From NCBI RefSeq assembly GCF_025823185.1, contig NZ_JACKVK010000002.1, forward strand, positions 62,001 through 126,000: 64,000 nucleotides of DNA, read 5' to 3'. Of the stretch, positions 1 through 8,609 are shown in pieces. The notes beneath the pieces were generated by a model that saw only the letters and a list, made by a program, of their open reading frames with translations, was not told the origin of the DNA and made no database searches. Within the stretch, counting starts at the first letter, position 1; the number at the start of each line of letters is the position of its first letter. A program made the translations under genes and the position numbers. This stretch comes from Mycobacterium yunnanensis (lineage in GTDB: Bacteria > Actinomycetota > Actinomycetes > Mycobacteriales > Mycobacteriaceae).

Positions 1-1359
1 GCGATGATGTTCAGCGCGGGCATGGGCATCGGGTTGATGTTCTACGGCGTCGCCGAGCCGCTGTCGCACCTCGTCACGCCCCCGCCGGGCACCGGTGAGG
101 CGGGCAATCCCGAGGCGATGCAGACCGCCATGGCCACCGCGCTGTTCCACTGGACCCTGCACCCGTGGGCCATCTACGCCGTCGTGGGTCTGGCGATCGC
201 CTATGGGGTGTACCGCAAGGGCCGCTTGCAGTTGATCAGCGCCGCCTTCGCGCCGCTGATCGGCGACCGGGCCAACGGGCCGCTGGGCAAGATCATCGAC
301 ATGCTCGCCATCTTCGCGACGCTGTTCGGCTCGGCGGCGTCACTCGGCTTGGGCGCCTTGCAGATTCGCAGCGGCCTCAACATCGTGGCGGGATTCAGTG
401 CGACGGGCAACGCGGTGCTGGTCGTCATCATCGCCGTCCTGACCGTGGCGTTCATCTTCTCGGCGGTGTCGGGTGTCGCCAAGGGCATTCAGTGGCTGTC
501 CAACATCAACATGGTGCTGGCCCTGGCGCTGGCGGTGTTCGTATTCGTCGTCGGCCCAACGGTCTTCATCCTCAACGTGATCCCGACGGCGCTGGGTAGC
601 TACCTGCAGGACATGGCGATGATGTCGGCCCGCAGCGGTGCCGAGGGCCCGGCCGTGGACACCTGGCTGCAGAGCTGGACGGTCTTCTACTGGGCGTGGT
701 GGCTGTCGTGGACGCCGTTCGTCGGCATGTTCATCGCGCGCATCTCCCGCGGCCGCACCATCCGTCAGTTCGTGACCGGGGTGCTGCTCGTGCCCAGCGT
801 CGTGTCGCTGATCTGGTTCGCGATCTTCGGCGGCGCGGCGATCAGCATCCAGCAGGGCGGCGTCGACCTGGCCGGTGAGGGAACCACGGAAGGTCAGCTG
901 TTCACGCTGCTCGACCAGTTCCCCTTCGCCACCGTCGCCAGCATCGTGGTGATCGTGCTGGTCGCCATCTTCTTCGTCTCCGGCGCCGACGCGGCGTCCA
1001 TCGTGATGGGGTCGCTGTCCGAACGCGGCACCATCGAGCCGTCGCGCGCCACGGTCGTGTTCTGGGGCGCCGCAACGGGAGCCGTGGCGGCGGTCATGCT
1101 GCTCGTCGGCGGTGACGACGCGCTCACGGGTCTGCAGTCGCTGACGATCCTGGCGGCGCTGCCGTTCGTGTTGGTGATGGTGGGCCTGGCCGTCGCCCTC
1201 GTCAAGGATCTGCGTACCGACTCCATGATGATCCGGCGCCGGTACGCCGCCGAGGCGATCGACGACGCGGTGATCGCCGGCGTGGTCGAGCACGGCGACG
1301 ACTTCGTGATCGCGGTCGAGAAGGATCCCGACGCTCCAGGCGGGGCCGCCGTTCGCTGA
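1..1359 (+). CDS. BCCT-family (betaine/carnitine/choline) transporter, 5' truncated by window
   Basis: Secondary transporter of the betaine/carnitine/choline family in the cytoplasmic membrane. The reading frame is open from base 1, so the first ATG at 4 is internal; 452 residues are present and family members usually have 500 or more, so the N-terminal helices lie outside the window. Visible family features are the glycine-rich GMGIG segment with the following AEP near the start, and the tryptophan-rich stretch around residues 222-240 (WAWWLSWTPFVGMF), typical of the BCCT substrate-binding helix, followed by ISRGRTIRQF. About ten hydrophobic helices can be counted. The hydrophilic C-terminal tail (about 45 residues) could be an osmosensing or regulatory tail as in BetP, but that is inference. 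Substrate cannot be assigned. Confidence 0.9.
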   Translation, partial: AMMFSAGMGIGLMFYGVAEPLSHLVTPPPGTGEAGNPEAMQTAMATALFHWTLHPWAIYAVVGLAIAYGVYRKGRLQLISAAFAPLIGDRANGPLGKIIDMLAIFATLFGSAASLGLGALQIRSGLNIVAGFSATGNAVLVVIIAVLTVAFIFSAVSGVAKGIQWLSNINMVLALALAVFVFVVGPTVFILNVIPTALGSYLQDMAMMSARSGAEGPAVDTWLQSWTVFYWAWWLSWTPFVGMFIARISRGRTIRQFVTGVLLVPSVVSLIWFAIFGGAAISIQQGGVDLAGEGTTEGQLFTLLDQFPFATVASIVVIVLVAIFFVSGADAASIVMGSLSERGTIEPSRATVVFWGAATGAVAAVMLLVGGDDALTGLQSLTILAALPFVLVMVGLAVALVKDLRTDSMMIRRRYAAEAIDDAVIAGVVEHGDDFVIAVEKDPDAPGGAAVR

Positions 1360-1426
1360 GCGGACCGCGAGCGGGGAAGTGGGTAGCCTCGGCGGTACCC
1401 CACGTACCGGATCGAGGCGCTCCCGC

Positions 1427-2614
1427 ATGTCAGATCACCAATCCACCCAGACCGAGCCTGCGCCGCGCGCTCGCCGACGGCGTAGGTGGTGGCTGAGCCT
1501 CGTCCCCGTCGCCATCTCGTTCATCCTGCTCGGGGTGCCGTGGTGGACGCTGCTTGGTGCGCAGACGCACTGGCCGACGATCGTCGTGGTCGCCGGCACG
1601 GCGGTGTTGGTGGCGGCCTTCGTCGCGCTGCCCACCCTGATGATCACCGGGCACGGCGGCCACCGGCCGGACTGGGCGGCGGTCACCGCCGACACCCTCC
1701 TCGGGTCGGTGTGGGTGCTGTTCTCCAGCTCGGTGCTCGGACTGCTCCTGCGCCTCGTGCTCGTCGTCGTCGGGGTCGACGACCCGACCAGATCGCGTGT
1801 CGTCGCGGTCGCCGTCGTGGTCGTAGCATTCGCCACGCTGGCCTGGGGCCACTACGAGGCCATGCGCGTCCCGCGCGTCAGGCCCGTCGACGTGGTCGTG
1901 CCACGACTTGGCGCCGGGTTCAACGGTCTGCGCGTCGCGATGATCACCGACACCCACTACGGGCCGATCGACCGCAGCCGGTGGTCTGCCGGGGTGACCG
2001 AGCGCGTCAACGCCCTGGACGCGGACCTGGTCTGCCACGTCGGCGACATCGCCGACGGCACCGTCGCCATGCGGGAGCCGCAGGCGGCCCCGTTGACGGC
2101 CATGCGCGCCACGCTCGCCCGCGTCTACGTCACCGGCAACCACGAGTACTACGGGGAGGCACTCGGGTGGATCCGCTACATGGCCGACATCGGGTGGGAG
2201 GTCCTGCACAACCGGCACGTCGTGCTCGAGCGCGGGGGTGACCGGTTGGTGGTCGCGGGCGTCGACGACGCGACCGCCAGGGGCTCGGGCGTCGAGGGCC
2301 ACGGCGCCGACCTGACGGCCGCCCTGGCGGGCGCCGACCCGGATCTCCCCGTACTGCTGCTGGCGCATCAGCCCAAGCAGATACCGGACGCCGTCGCGGC
2401 CGGGGTGGACCTGCAGATCTCCGGACACACCCACGGCGGCCAGATCTGGCCGTTCAACTTCTTCGTCCGCCTCGACCAGCCCGTCGTCCACGGGCTCAGC
2501 CGCCACGGCGAGCGCACCCAGCTCTACACCGGCCGAGGCACGGGATTCTGGGGGCCGCCGTTTCGCGTCTTCGCGCCGAGTGAGATCACGCTGCTGACCC
2601 TTCGCCGAGCGTGA
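1427..2614 (+). CDS. Membrane-anchored metallophosphoesterase (YkuE-like)
   Basis: Calcineurin-like metallophosphoesterase with a membrane anchor. After a basic N-terminus there are four hydrophobic segments (about residues 20-40, 50-73, 91-117, 124-141), then the catalytic domain. The metal-binding motifs are in order: DTH near residue 175, GDI near 205, GNHE near 238, AHQP near 320 and the SGHTHGGQIWP block near 345. The ATG at 1427 (protein starting MSDHQ) is preferred over an in-frame start 16 codons earlier because the earlier stretch is not conserved-looking. 395 residues. It overlaps the next gene by 4 bp (GTGA), so the two phosphoesterases are probably translationally coupled. Substrate is unknown; YkuE-type enzymes act on phosphodiester or phosphomonoester substrates at the membrane. 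Confidence 0.88.
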   Translation: MSDHQSTQTEPAPRARRRRRWWLSLVPVAISFILLGVPWWTLLGAQTHWPTIVVVAGTAVLVAAFVALPTLMITGHGGHRPDWAAVTADTLLGSVWVLFSSSVLGLLLRLVLVVVGVDDPTRSRVVAVAVVVVAFATLAWGHYEAMRVPRVRPVDVVVPRLGAGFNGLRVAMITDTHYGPIDRSRWSAGVTERVNALDADLVCHVGDIADGTVAMREPQAAPLTAMRATLARVYVTGNHEYYGEALGWIRYMADIGWEVLHNRHVVLERGGDRLVVAGVDDATARGSGVEGHGADLTAALAGADPDLPVLLLAHQPKQIPDAVAAGVDLQISGHTHGGQIWPFNFFVRLDQPVVHGLSRHGERTQLYTGRGTGFWGPPFRVFAPSEITLLTLRRA

Positions 2615-3495
2615 GATCGCCCCACCGACGGACCCGCCGGGTCCCCGTCGGTTCCTTCGACGTGGCGTCCCAGCGGTGGGCCGACGGTGGCGGTGCCGCG
2701 GCGGTGACCCGCGACGAGCTGGTGGTGGCGACCTTCAACGTGTGGTTCAGCGACTTCCACGACGAGGAGCGCTTCCGTGCCATTGCCGACGTGCTGTCGC
2801 GAAAGATGCCCGACGTCATGGTCTTTCAGGAGGTCACGCCGACGGCGCTGGCGATCTTCCTGGCCCAGCCGTGGATTCGGGTGCGATACCGTCGGGCCGC
2901 GGTCACCGGCGGCGATCTCGGAAACTACGGCATGCTGTTGCTCTCGCGAGTTCCGATCGCCAACGTCACCTACACCCGGCTACCCACGAATCTGGCGCGC
3001 GGTTTCCTGACCGCCGACCTCGACACCGGCGGCACGCCTCTGACCGTCGTCGCGCTGCACCTGGAGAGCGGAAAGGCCGCCGCCCGGCTGCGCTCGCGTC
3101 AGCTCGGCCGCGTCTTCCGTTGGCTGCGCAGGACCGAGAACGCCGTGGTGCTCGGCGATTTCAACATGCGTGACTCCGAGAACGGCGTCATCGGAGAGCC
3201 GTATCGTGACCTGTGGCCGATGCTGCGGCCAGACGACGACGGCTTCACCGAGGACACGACGATCAACCTGATGCGTCTCGACAGCAAGAACAAGCAGCGC
3301 CACGTCCGGTTCGACCGGGTGTTGCTCAAGGGCGGCGGCTGGACGGCCACCGACATCGAGCTGCTGGGCACCGAACCCATCTCCCCGACGCTGCCGAGGG
3401 TGTTCCCGTCGGATCACTTCGGCGTGCTGTGTCGCCTGGCGTCCGGGCCCACGCCCACCGAAGGCGTCCGACGACAACGCTTTTGGCGTCGCTGA
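2611..3495 (+). CDS. Endonuclease/exonuclease/phosphatase (EEP) family protein
   Basis: EEP-fold metal-dependent hydrolase, related to DNase I, inositol phosphatases and sphingomyelinases. Visible motifs are TFNVW near residue 39, FQEV (catalytic Glu) near 71, GDFNM near 183 and SDHFGVL near the C-terminus, the standard EEP signature order. The start is GTG at 2611, overlapping the stop of the upstream metallophosphoesterase. An N-terminal arginine-rich stretch precedes the domain, and there is no clear signal peptide. Being coupled to another phosphoesterase suggests a shared role in phosphodiester hydrolysis of lipid or nucleotide substrates; this is inference from context. Its stop is 4 bp from the convergent CobW gene. 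Confidence 0.85.
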   Translation: MRSPHRRTRRVPVGSFDVASQRWADGGGAAAVTRDELVVATFNVWFSDFHDEERFRAIADVLSRKMPDVMVFQEVTPTALAIFLAQPWIRVRYRRAAVTGGDLGNYGMLLLSRVPIANVTYTRLPTNLARGFLTADLDTGGTPLTVVALHLESGKAAARLRSRQLGRVFRWLRRTENAVVLGDFNMRDSENGVIGEPYRDLWPMLRPDDDGFTEDTTINLMRLDSKNKQRHVRFDRVLLKGGGWTATDIELLGTEPISPTLPRVFPSDHFGVLCRLASGPTPTEGVRRQRFWRR

Positions 3496-3499
3496 CGCC

Positions 3500-4531
3500 T
3501 CAGATGCTCAGACGGCGATGGCGCTGCAACCGCCGCATGGCCACGGCCGAGGCGGTGCCGTCGTGCGGTCGCACCGCGGCGTCCGCCCTGGCGCGTACCT
3601 CGTCGACGTCGAAGTGGGTGCCGATGGCCACCAGGCAATTGGCCCTGGCCCGTGGCGGCGCCGTCGCGACGTGCACCGACGAGCCCACCACGTTCACGAC
3701 GTAGGTGCGCACCCGTTCCCTGGCGCGCACGGCCACGGTGCCCTTGAGTCGGTAGACACCGGCGGGCGGATCCTCCAGCAGGTCGAGCAGCGCCCCGGGG
3801 TCGACGCACCCGTCGCTGGTCGCGGTGACCGAGGCCGCGTGCACGTGATCGGGTTCGTCGGCGTGCGCGTGCCGTGCCGCGTCCTCGATCAGCAGCTCGC
3901 GGATGGACAGCTGCCCCGAACCGTCGTCGGCGTCGCCCGTGTCGTACAGCAGCGCGGGGTCGATTCGCGCGCCGACGGCCGCGACGACGTGGGCGTCGGG
4001 ATTACGCTCCCGGATTCGGGCCTCGATGCGAGCCACCTCGTCGTCGCGACGGTCCTCGGGGAGCTGGTCGAGCTTGTTGACCACGATCAGCGACGCCGCC
4101 CCGTACCGGGCGAGCGGCGCGCCCCCACGGTCGACGACGTCGAAGTGCGTCACCGCGTCGATGACGTCGACCACCCCGCCGGGCCGGATCCGCTCGACGC
4201 CGCTGAAGCGGATCAGGCGTGACACCGCGACCGGGTCGGCCAGCCCGCTGGCCTCGACCACGATGGCGTCCAGGGCCAGCCGGGGATCGGACAACTTCTC
4301 CAAGGCCTCGTCGAGCCCGTTGTCGTCGTCGAGGCAGCACACGCAGCCGCCGGCGATCGAGACGGGCTCGTCGACCTGACCGGTCACCAGGGCGGCGTCG
4401 ACGTTGACGTCGCCGAAGTCGTTGATCACGACCCCGATTCGCGCACCCGGAGCGCGCAGCACGTGGTTGAGCAGGCTGGTCTTGCCGGCACCGAGGTACC
4501 CGGTCAGGGCGATGACGGGGATGGCAGGCAC
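3500..4531 (-). CDS. CobW/COG0523-family GTPase (metallochaperone-type)
   Basis: P-loop G3E GTPase of the CobW/ZNG family. Walker A GYLGAGKTS lies at about residues 11-19, the family-defining metal-binding GGCVCC block at about 62-67, NKLD (guanine specificity) near 153, and a CobW C-terminal domain follows. A histidine-rich stretch (HAHADEPDHVHA) near residue 220 is typical of members handling zinc or another divalent metal. The start is GTG at 4531; 343 residues. It stands alone on the minus strand between convergent and divergent neighbours. No Zur-type site was recognised upstream, so metal and client are unassigned; family knowledge suggests zinc delivery. Confidence 0.9.
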   Translation of the reverse strand: MPAIPVIALTGYLGAGKTSLLNHVLRAPGARIGVVINDFGDVNVDAALVTGQVDEPVSIAGGCVCCLDDDNGLDEALEKLSDPRLALDAIVVEASGLADPVAVSRLIRFSGVERIRPGGVVDVIDAVTHFDVVDRGGAPLARYGAASLIVVNKLDQLPEDRRDDEVARIEARIRERNPDAHVVAAVGARIDPALLYDTGDADDGSGQLSIRELLIEDAARHAHADEPDHVHAASVTATSDGCVDPGALLDLLEDPPAGVYRLKGTVAVRARERVRTYVVNVVGSSVHVATAPPRARANCLVAIGTHFDVDEVRARADAAVRPHDGTASAVAMRRLQRHRRLSI

Positions 4532-4566
4532 CCGAGGAGTCTAGGGGAGTCAGTACCCTCGTCGAA

Positions 4567-5199
4567 GTGGACGCCCCGACCCCTCTCAGCAGCCTGCTGA
4601 GGCGCGCGGGCGGCGTGCGCGGGCTGGTCTACTCGTCGCTTCCGGTCACCGCCTTCGGTCTGGTGAACGCCGTCATGACGCTGTGGTGGGCCCTGGCCGT
4701 CGCCCTTGGTGTGGGCGGCCTCGTCATGCTTTGGCAGCTCGTACGGCGGGAGTCGATCCGGCCGGCCCTGTTTGGCTTCGCCGCGGTGGCGGTGGGGACG
4801 GGGTCGGCGTTCGTGACCGGCCGGGCCAAGGACTTCTACCTGCCGGGCATCTGGACCTACGTGGTGCTCGGCACCGCCTTCACCGTCTCGGTGCTGATCC
4901 GCCGGCCGCTCATCGGGGTCGGCTGGGCGTGGGTGACCGGTCGCGACGGCACCTGGCGGCACGTGCGGCGGGTCCGTCGGGCCTTCGACCTGGTCACCGC
5001 CGCGATGGCGGTCGCGTCCTGGTCGCGCTTCGCCGTTCAGGGGTACCTCTACGCCACCGATCAGGCCAATCTGCTGGCCGCGGCGCGCATCGCAATGGGG
5101 TGGCCCATCTGGATCGTCACCTCGGCCCTGATCTACTGGGCCATCCGGGTCGCCGTCCGGGCGCTGCCGCGCTCGGCTGAGGCGACCCGACCGACCTGA
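4567..5199 (+). CDS. DUF3159 family membrane protein
   Basis: Integral membrane protein of about 210 residues with roughly six hydrophobic segments. The composition and the pattern LVYSSLPVTAFGLVN near residue 20, KDFYLPGI near 97 and RPLIGVGWAW near 117 fit the actinobacterial DUF3159 family, which has no known function. The start is GTG at 4567, only 35 bp from the divergent GTG of the CobW gene, so the two promoters must overlap. It precedes the nitroreductase-like gene by 29 bp and may be cotranscribed with it. Confidence 0.75.
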   Translation: MDAPTPLSSLLRRAGGVRGLVYSSLPVTAFGLVNAVMTLWWALAVALGVGGLVMLWQLVRRESIRPALFGFAAVAVGTGSAFVTGRAKDFYLPGIWTYVVLGTAFTVSVLIRRPLIGVGWAWVTGRDGTWRHVRRVRRAFDLVTAAMAVASWSRFAVQGYLYATDQANLLAAARIAMGWPIWIVTSALIYWAIRVAVRALPRSAEATRPT

Positions 5200-5228
5200 C
5201 CGATCAACCAGCCGAAGGGGACCCACCC

Positions 5229-5678
5229 GTGAGCTTCGTCGACGAGCATCTCAAGGCCTACCTGACCTCCGGGGGCGCCGAGGGCCACATCCTGGACGTC
5301 AGCTCCGCGGGCGGTCACGCCTTGACGACCAACTGCCTCCTCAAGGTGGTGGGGCGCAAGTCCGGCAAGACCTACGTCACGCCGCTGATCTACGGCAACG
5401 TCGGCGGCGAGATCGTCATCGTCGCGTCCAAGGGCGGCGCCGACACCGACCCCGAGTGGTATCTCAATCTCGTGGAGAGCGAGACGCTCGGCGTGCAGAT
5501 CGCCACGCAGGCGTTCGAGGCCACCTGGCGGGAACCGGAGTACGAGGAACGTCACCAGGTCTGGGCGTACATGACCCACCTGTACCCGCCCTATCTCGGT
5601 TACCAGACGGCCACGACGCGCCACATTCCCGTGGTGATGTTGCGGATCGTGAAGCCGATCTCGGTGTTCACCGCCTAA
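5229..5678 (+). CDS. F420-dependent nitroreductase (Ddn/DUF385) family protein
   Basis: Small (149 residues) split-barrel protein of the deazaflavin-dependent nitroreductase family, common in mycobacteria. The family core is seen around residues 37-66: LLKVVGRKSGKTYVTPLIYG, then a segment IVIVASKGGADTDPEWYLNL that contains the WYLNL signature. These proteins use reduced cofactor F420 to reduce quinones or other electrophiles at the membrane; the substrate here is unknown. The start is GTG at 5229, with AAGGGG about 10 bp upstream. The stop overlaps the convergent pcaL stop by 4 bp. Confidence 0.85.
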   Translation: MSFVDEHLKAYLTSGGAEGHILDVSSAGGHALTTNCLLKVVGRKSGKTYVTPLIYGNVGGEIVIVASKGGADTDPEWYLNLVESETLGVQIATQAFEATWREPEYEERHQVWAYMTHLYPPYLGYQTATTRHIPVVMLRIVKPISVFTA

Positions 5679-6850
5679 TCGCCTGCGGGGGAATCCAGCT
5701 CGGCCAGCACGGTCGACGCGATCCGGAACGCGCTGTTCGCGTCCGGCACACCGCAGTAGATCGCGGTCTGCATCAACACTTCCTTGATCTCGTCGTTGGT
5801 GAGTCCGTTGTTGCGGGCGGCGCGGAGGTGCATCGCCAACTCGTCGTGGTGCCCGCGCGCGACCAGCGCGGTCAGGGTGATCATCGAGCGGCTGCGGCGG
5901 TCCAGGCCGGGCCGGGTCCAAATGCCGCCCCACGCGTACTCGGTGATCATGCGCTGGAAGTCGGCCGTCAGTTCCGTAGTGGCCGCCGTCGCCCGGTCGA
6001 CGTGTGCGTCGCCGAGGACGGCGCGGCGTACCGCCATGCCCGCCTCGTAGACCTCGTCGGTGGTGCGGGGGCGGGCTTCGCGCACTCCGCAGTGGCCGGC
6101 GATCAGATCGGCCACGACGGTCGGCGCCTCGGCAGGGGCCAGGTGTCCGACGCCGTCGAGCACCTCGAGCCGGCCGTCGCGCACGCCGGAGGCGATGAGC
6201 CGCAACGACTCCGGGGGAGTGGCGACGTCCTCGGCGCCGGCAATGGCGAGCACGGGGACGTCGACGGCGGAGAGCCGGTCGGTGACGTCGAACGCGGCCA
6301 GCGCGTCGCAGGTCTGAACGTATCCCCGGGGGTCGGTGTCCCGGAGCGCACCCAGCAGTGCCGAGGCCACCTCGGGGTGACGGTCGGCGAAGCCGGGGGC
6401 GAACCACCGCTGCGCCGAACCCTCCCTGACCGCGTCCGTCCCGCCGGCAGCGACCGCGGCGGCGCGATCGCGCCAGCCGTCCTCGGTGCCGATCTTGGCG
6501 CCGGTGCACAGCAGCGTGGCCGTGCTGACCCGCTCGGGTGCGTCGAGCAGCAGTTGCAATCCGACGCACCCGCCCACGGAATCGCCTGCGTAATGGAAGG
6601 TCTCGCATCCCAGGCGGTCGGCCAGTGCGAGGACGCCTGCGGCGAGCTCGGCCATCGTGAAGTCCTCGCCGGACGGGCTTCGACCGTGACCGGGCAGATC
6701 CCACGCGACGACCTGGACGTGGGCACGCAAGATTCGGGTGGCGGCCGCCCACAGCGTGTCGGCCGACGTACCCAACGACGGCCCGAGGATGAGGGTGGGA
6801 GCATCGGTGGGTCCGGCGGTGAGGGTGCCGACGAGGCGGGGCACGGTCAT
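5675..6850 (-). CDS. pcaL: 3-oxoadipate enol-lactonase / 4-carboxymuconolactone decarboxylase fusion
   Basis: Bifunctional enzyme of the protocatechuate branch of the beta-ketoadipate pathway. Residues about 1-255 are an alpha/beta hydrolase (PcaD) with the nucleophile in GDSVGG near 93 and the catalytic His in GVGHLAP near 234. Residues about 265-391 are a carboxymuconolactone decarboxylase (PcaC), with RSRSMITLTALVARG and a closing NSAFRIA motif. Together they decarboxylate gamma-carboxymuconolactone and hydrolyse the enol-lactone to beta-ketoadipate. The fusion is known in actinomycetes. The ATG at 6850 overlaps the pcaB stop (ATGA). A much longer in-frame reading exists upstream but runs antiparallel through pcaB coding sequence and is not real. 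Confidence 0.94.
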   Translation of the reverse strand: MTVPRLVGTLTAGPTDAPTLILGPSLGTSADTLWAAATRILRAHVQVVAWDLPGHGRSPSGEDFTMAELAAGVLALADRLGCETFHYAGDSVGGCVGLQLLLDAPERVSTATLLCTGAKIGTEDGWRDRAAAVAAGGTDAVREGSAQRWFAPGFADRHPEVASALLGALRDTDPRGYVQTCDALAAFDVTDRLSAVDVPVLAIAGAEDVATPPESLRLIASGVRDGRLEVLDGVGHLAPAEAPTVVADLIAGHCGVREARPRTTDEVYEAGMAVRRAVLGDAHVDRATAATTELTADFQRMITEYAWGGIWTRPGLDRRSRSMITLTALVARGHHDELAMHLRAARNNGLTNDEIKEVLMQTAIYCGVPDANSAFRIASTVLAELDSPAGD

Positions 6851-8052
6851 GGCGCGTCCTTGCGGTTGGGGGCGTTGACGTAGCTGGCGGCACGGTCCAG
6901 CGCCGCGTCGACGAGGTAATCGGCGACGCCGAGATACGTTGACTGCGGTTGCCGCCCAACGAGAGTGGCCATCGTCGCCTGTTCGGCGGCGAGGTCGCCG
7001 GCGGCGGCGAGGTTGGCGGCGGCCCGGTCGGCGTCCACGCGCAAGCCGCCGAGCAGGTCGGTGGTGTGCGCGCCGGCGACGACCGTGCGCCGGGCCAGGG
7101 TGGCGATCGTGGCCCATTCGGCGTGCCAGGCGCCGTCGGCACGTTCGTCGACGTTCGTGGCGGCGGCGGTGTGCAGAGTGCCCGCCAACGGCCCTGCGGT
7201 CAGTGCGGCGCGGCGGATCAGCACCGAGCGCACCGGATTGTTCTTGTGCGGCATGGTCGATGAGCCGCCGCCCTGCCCCTCGGCGAACTCGCCGATCTCG
7301 GCGCGGCCGCCGGTGGCGACGTCGGCCGCGAGGTGGCCCCACGCGTCGCACAGCCCTGCGAGCAGGTCCCCGATGCGGGTCAGAGGTGCCCGGGTGGTGT
7401 GCCAAGGGTGGGCCGGCGTCAGACCGAGGCGAGTGGCGACCCGGCTGGTGAGCTCCACCGCGGCGGGAACCGAACCGGTGAGCTCGACGACGGCGGCCAA
7501 GGTGCCCACGGCACCGCCGAGTTGCGCCGGTTGCTCGGTGCGATCGAGCGGATCGGCGGCGTCGAGCAGTCCGGTCAGCCAGGCGGCGGTCCGGGTGCCG
7601 ACGGTGGTGGGCAGGGCCGGCTGGGTCAGCGTGCGCGCCAGCGCCGGGGTGTGACGATGCCCCTCGGTGAGGGCGACCAACGAGTCGACCTGTGCGCGAA
7701 CGTCTTCGGCAAGGCGGGTCAGCACGTCGCGAAGGCAGAGCATCAGTGCGGTGTCGACGACGTCCTGACTGGTGAGCCCCCGATGGATCCACCGCGACGC
7801 CGGGTCGGGGGTGCGGTCGCGCAGCAGGGCGACCAGGCCGGACACGGGGTTGCCGTCCGAATCCGCCTGCCGTGCAACGGTGTCGAGGTCGACGTCGGTC
7901 GGCAGCGTGATGCCGGCCGTGGTCGGGGCCACCCCGGCGTCGACGAGACCGTCGAGCCAGGCTTGCTCGACGGCGAGCATCGCCGTCAGGAACGCCGCGT
8001 CGGACATCAGGTCCCCGGCGAGGTGGTCGCCGGGCCAGAACAGGTCGGTCAC
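6847..8052 (-). CDS. pcaB: 3-carboxy-cis,cis-muconate cycloisomerase
   Basis: Member of the fumarase/aspartase superfamily that lactonises beta-carboxy-cis,cis-muconate to gamma-carboxymuconolactone. The superfamily signature GGSSTMPHKNNPVRS lies near residue 265, and the first conserved region around IHRGLTSQDVVDTALML near 92. About 401 residues, a little shorter than typical PcaB (about 450), with a short C-terminus. The start is taken as GTG at 8052 because it overlaps the pcaG stop by 4 bp, as at the other junctions in this operon; the extra reading upstream lies within pcaG. Confidence 0.93.
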   Translation of the reverse strand: MTDLFWPGDHLAGDLMSDAAFLTAMLAVEQAWLDGLVDAGVAPTTAGITLPTDVDLDTVARQADSDGNPVSGLVALLRDRTPDPASRWIHRGLTSQDVVDTALMLCLRDVLTRLAEDVRAQVDSLVALTEGHRHTPALARTLTQPALPTTVGTRTAAWLTGLLDAADPLDRTEQPAQLGGAVGTLAAVVELTGSVPAAVELTSRVATRLGLTPAHPWHTTRAPLTRIGDLLAGLCDAWGHLAADVATGGRAEIGEFAEGQGGGSSTMPHKNNPVRSVLIRRAALTAGPLAGTLHTAAATNVDERADGAWHAEWATIATLARRTVVAGAHTTDLLGGLRVDADRAAANLAAAGDLAAEQATMATLVGRQPQSTYLGVADYLVDAALDRAASYVNAPNRKDAP

Positions 8053-8609
8053 GCCCGATGGCCCGGATAGCGCAGGAACACCGTCTCGTGGGGTCCCTGC
8101 AGACGGACGTCGAAGCGGAACCCGGTCGGCTCGGCCACCGCGATCAGCGTGTCGCGTCGATCGGCGGGCAGGGCGGACAAGAGGGCGTCGTCGTCGAGGT
8201 GCTCGCCAGGCAGGTAGGCCCGGGTGAACAACCGGTTGAGCAGCCCACGGGCGAACACGGTGATCAGGAAGAACGGTGCGGCACCGACTTTCGTCGCTCC
8301 GGGGGCCACCGTGGTGAAGCCGTAGTGGCCGTCGCCGTCGGTCGCCGCCCGGCCCCAGCCCGTGAACGTCCACCCGTCGCGGCGCAGCGATCCGCTTGCG
8401 GTGGGCACCGTGCCGCCGGCGTCGGCCTGCCACAGCTCGAGCAGGGCGTCGGGAATCGGGGTGCCGTCGCCGTCGGTGACGACGCCGTGCAACCGGATCG
8501 CGCCCGGGGAGCCCGGCGGTACCAGCTGCTCGCCCCGTTCGAAGGGCAGCGCGTAGCCGAAGAAGGGGCCGACGGTCTGGCCCGGGGTGGCAGTGAGCAG
8601 CTCGGTCAT
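8049..8609 (-). CDS. pcaG: Protocatechuate 3,4-dioxygenase alpha subunit
   Basis: Alpha subunit of the intradiol ring-cleavage dioxygenase that opens protocatechuate to beta-carboxy-cis,cis-muconate. The 186-residue protein shows TPGQTVGPFFGYALP at its N-terminus and the intradiol-dioxygenase beta-sandwich segment IPDALLELWQAD near residue 53, with GWGRAATDGDGHYGFTTVAPG following. As expected for the alpha subunit, it lacks the complete iron-binding Tyr/His set held by PcaH. The start at 8609 overlaps the pcaH stop (ATGA), so alpha and beta are made stoichiometrically. Confidence 0.95.
   Translation of the reverse strand: MTELLTATPGQTVGPFFGYALPFERGEQLVPPGSPGAIRLHGVVTDGDGTPIPDALLELWQADAGGTVPTASGSLRRDGWTFTGWGRAATDGDGHYGFTTVAPGATKVGAAPFFLITVFARGLLNRLFTRAYLPGEHLDDDALLSALPADRRDTLIAVAEPTGFRFDVRLQGPHETVFLRYPGHRA

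Noticed and set aside
340..1428. 362-codon minus-strand frame under the BCCT gene
   Set aside because: Composition dominated by H, R, D, G, typical of antisense translation of high-GC coding DNA.
4504..5226. 240-codon minus-strand frame opposite the DUF3159 gene
   Set aside because: Antisense of a well-formed membrane protein; composition and lack of domain argue against coding.
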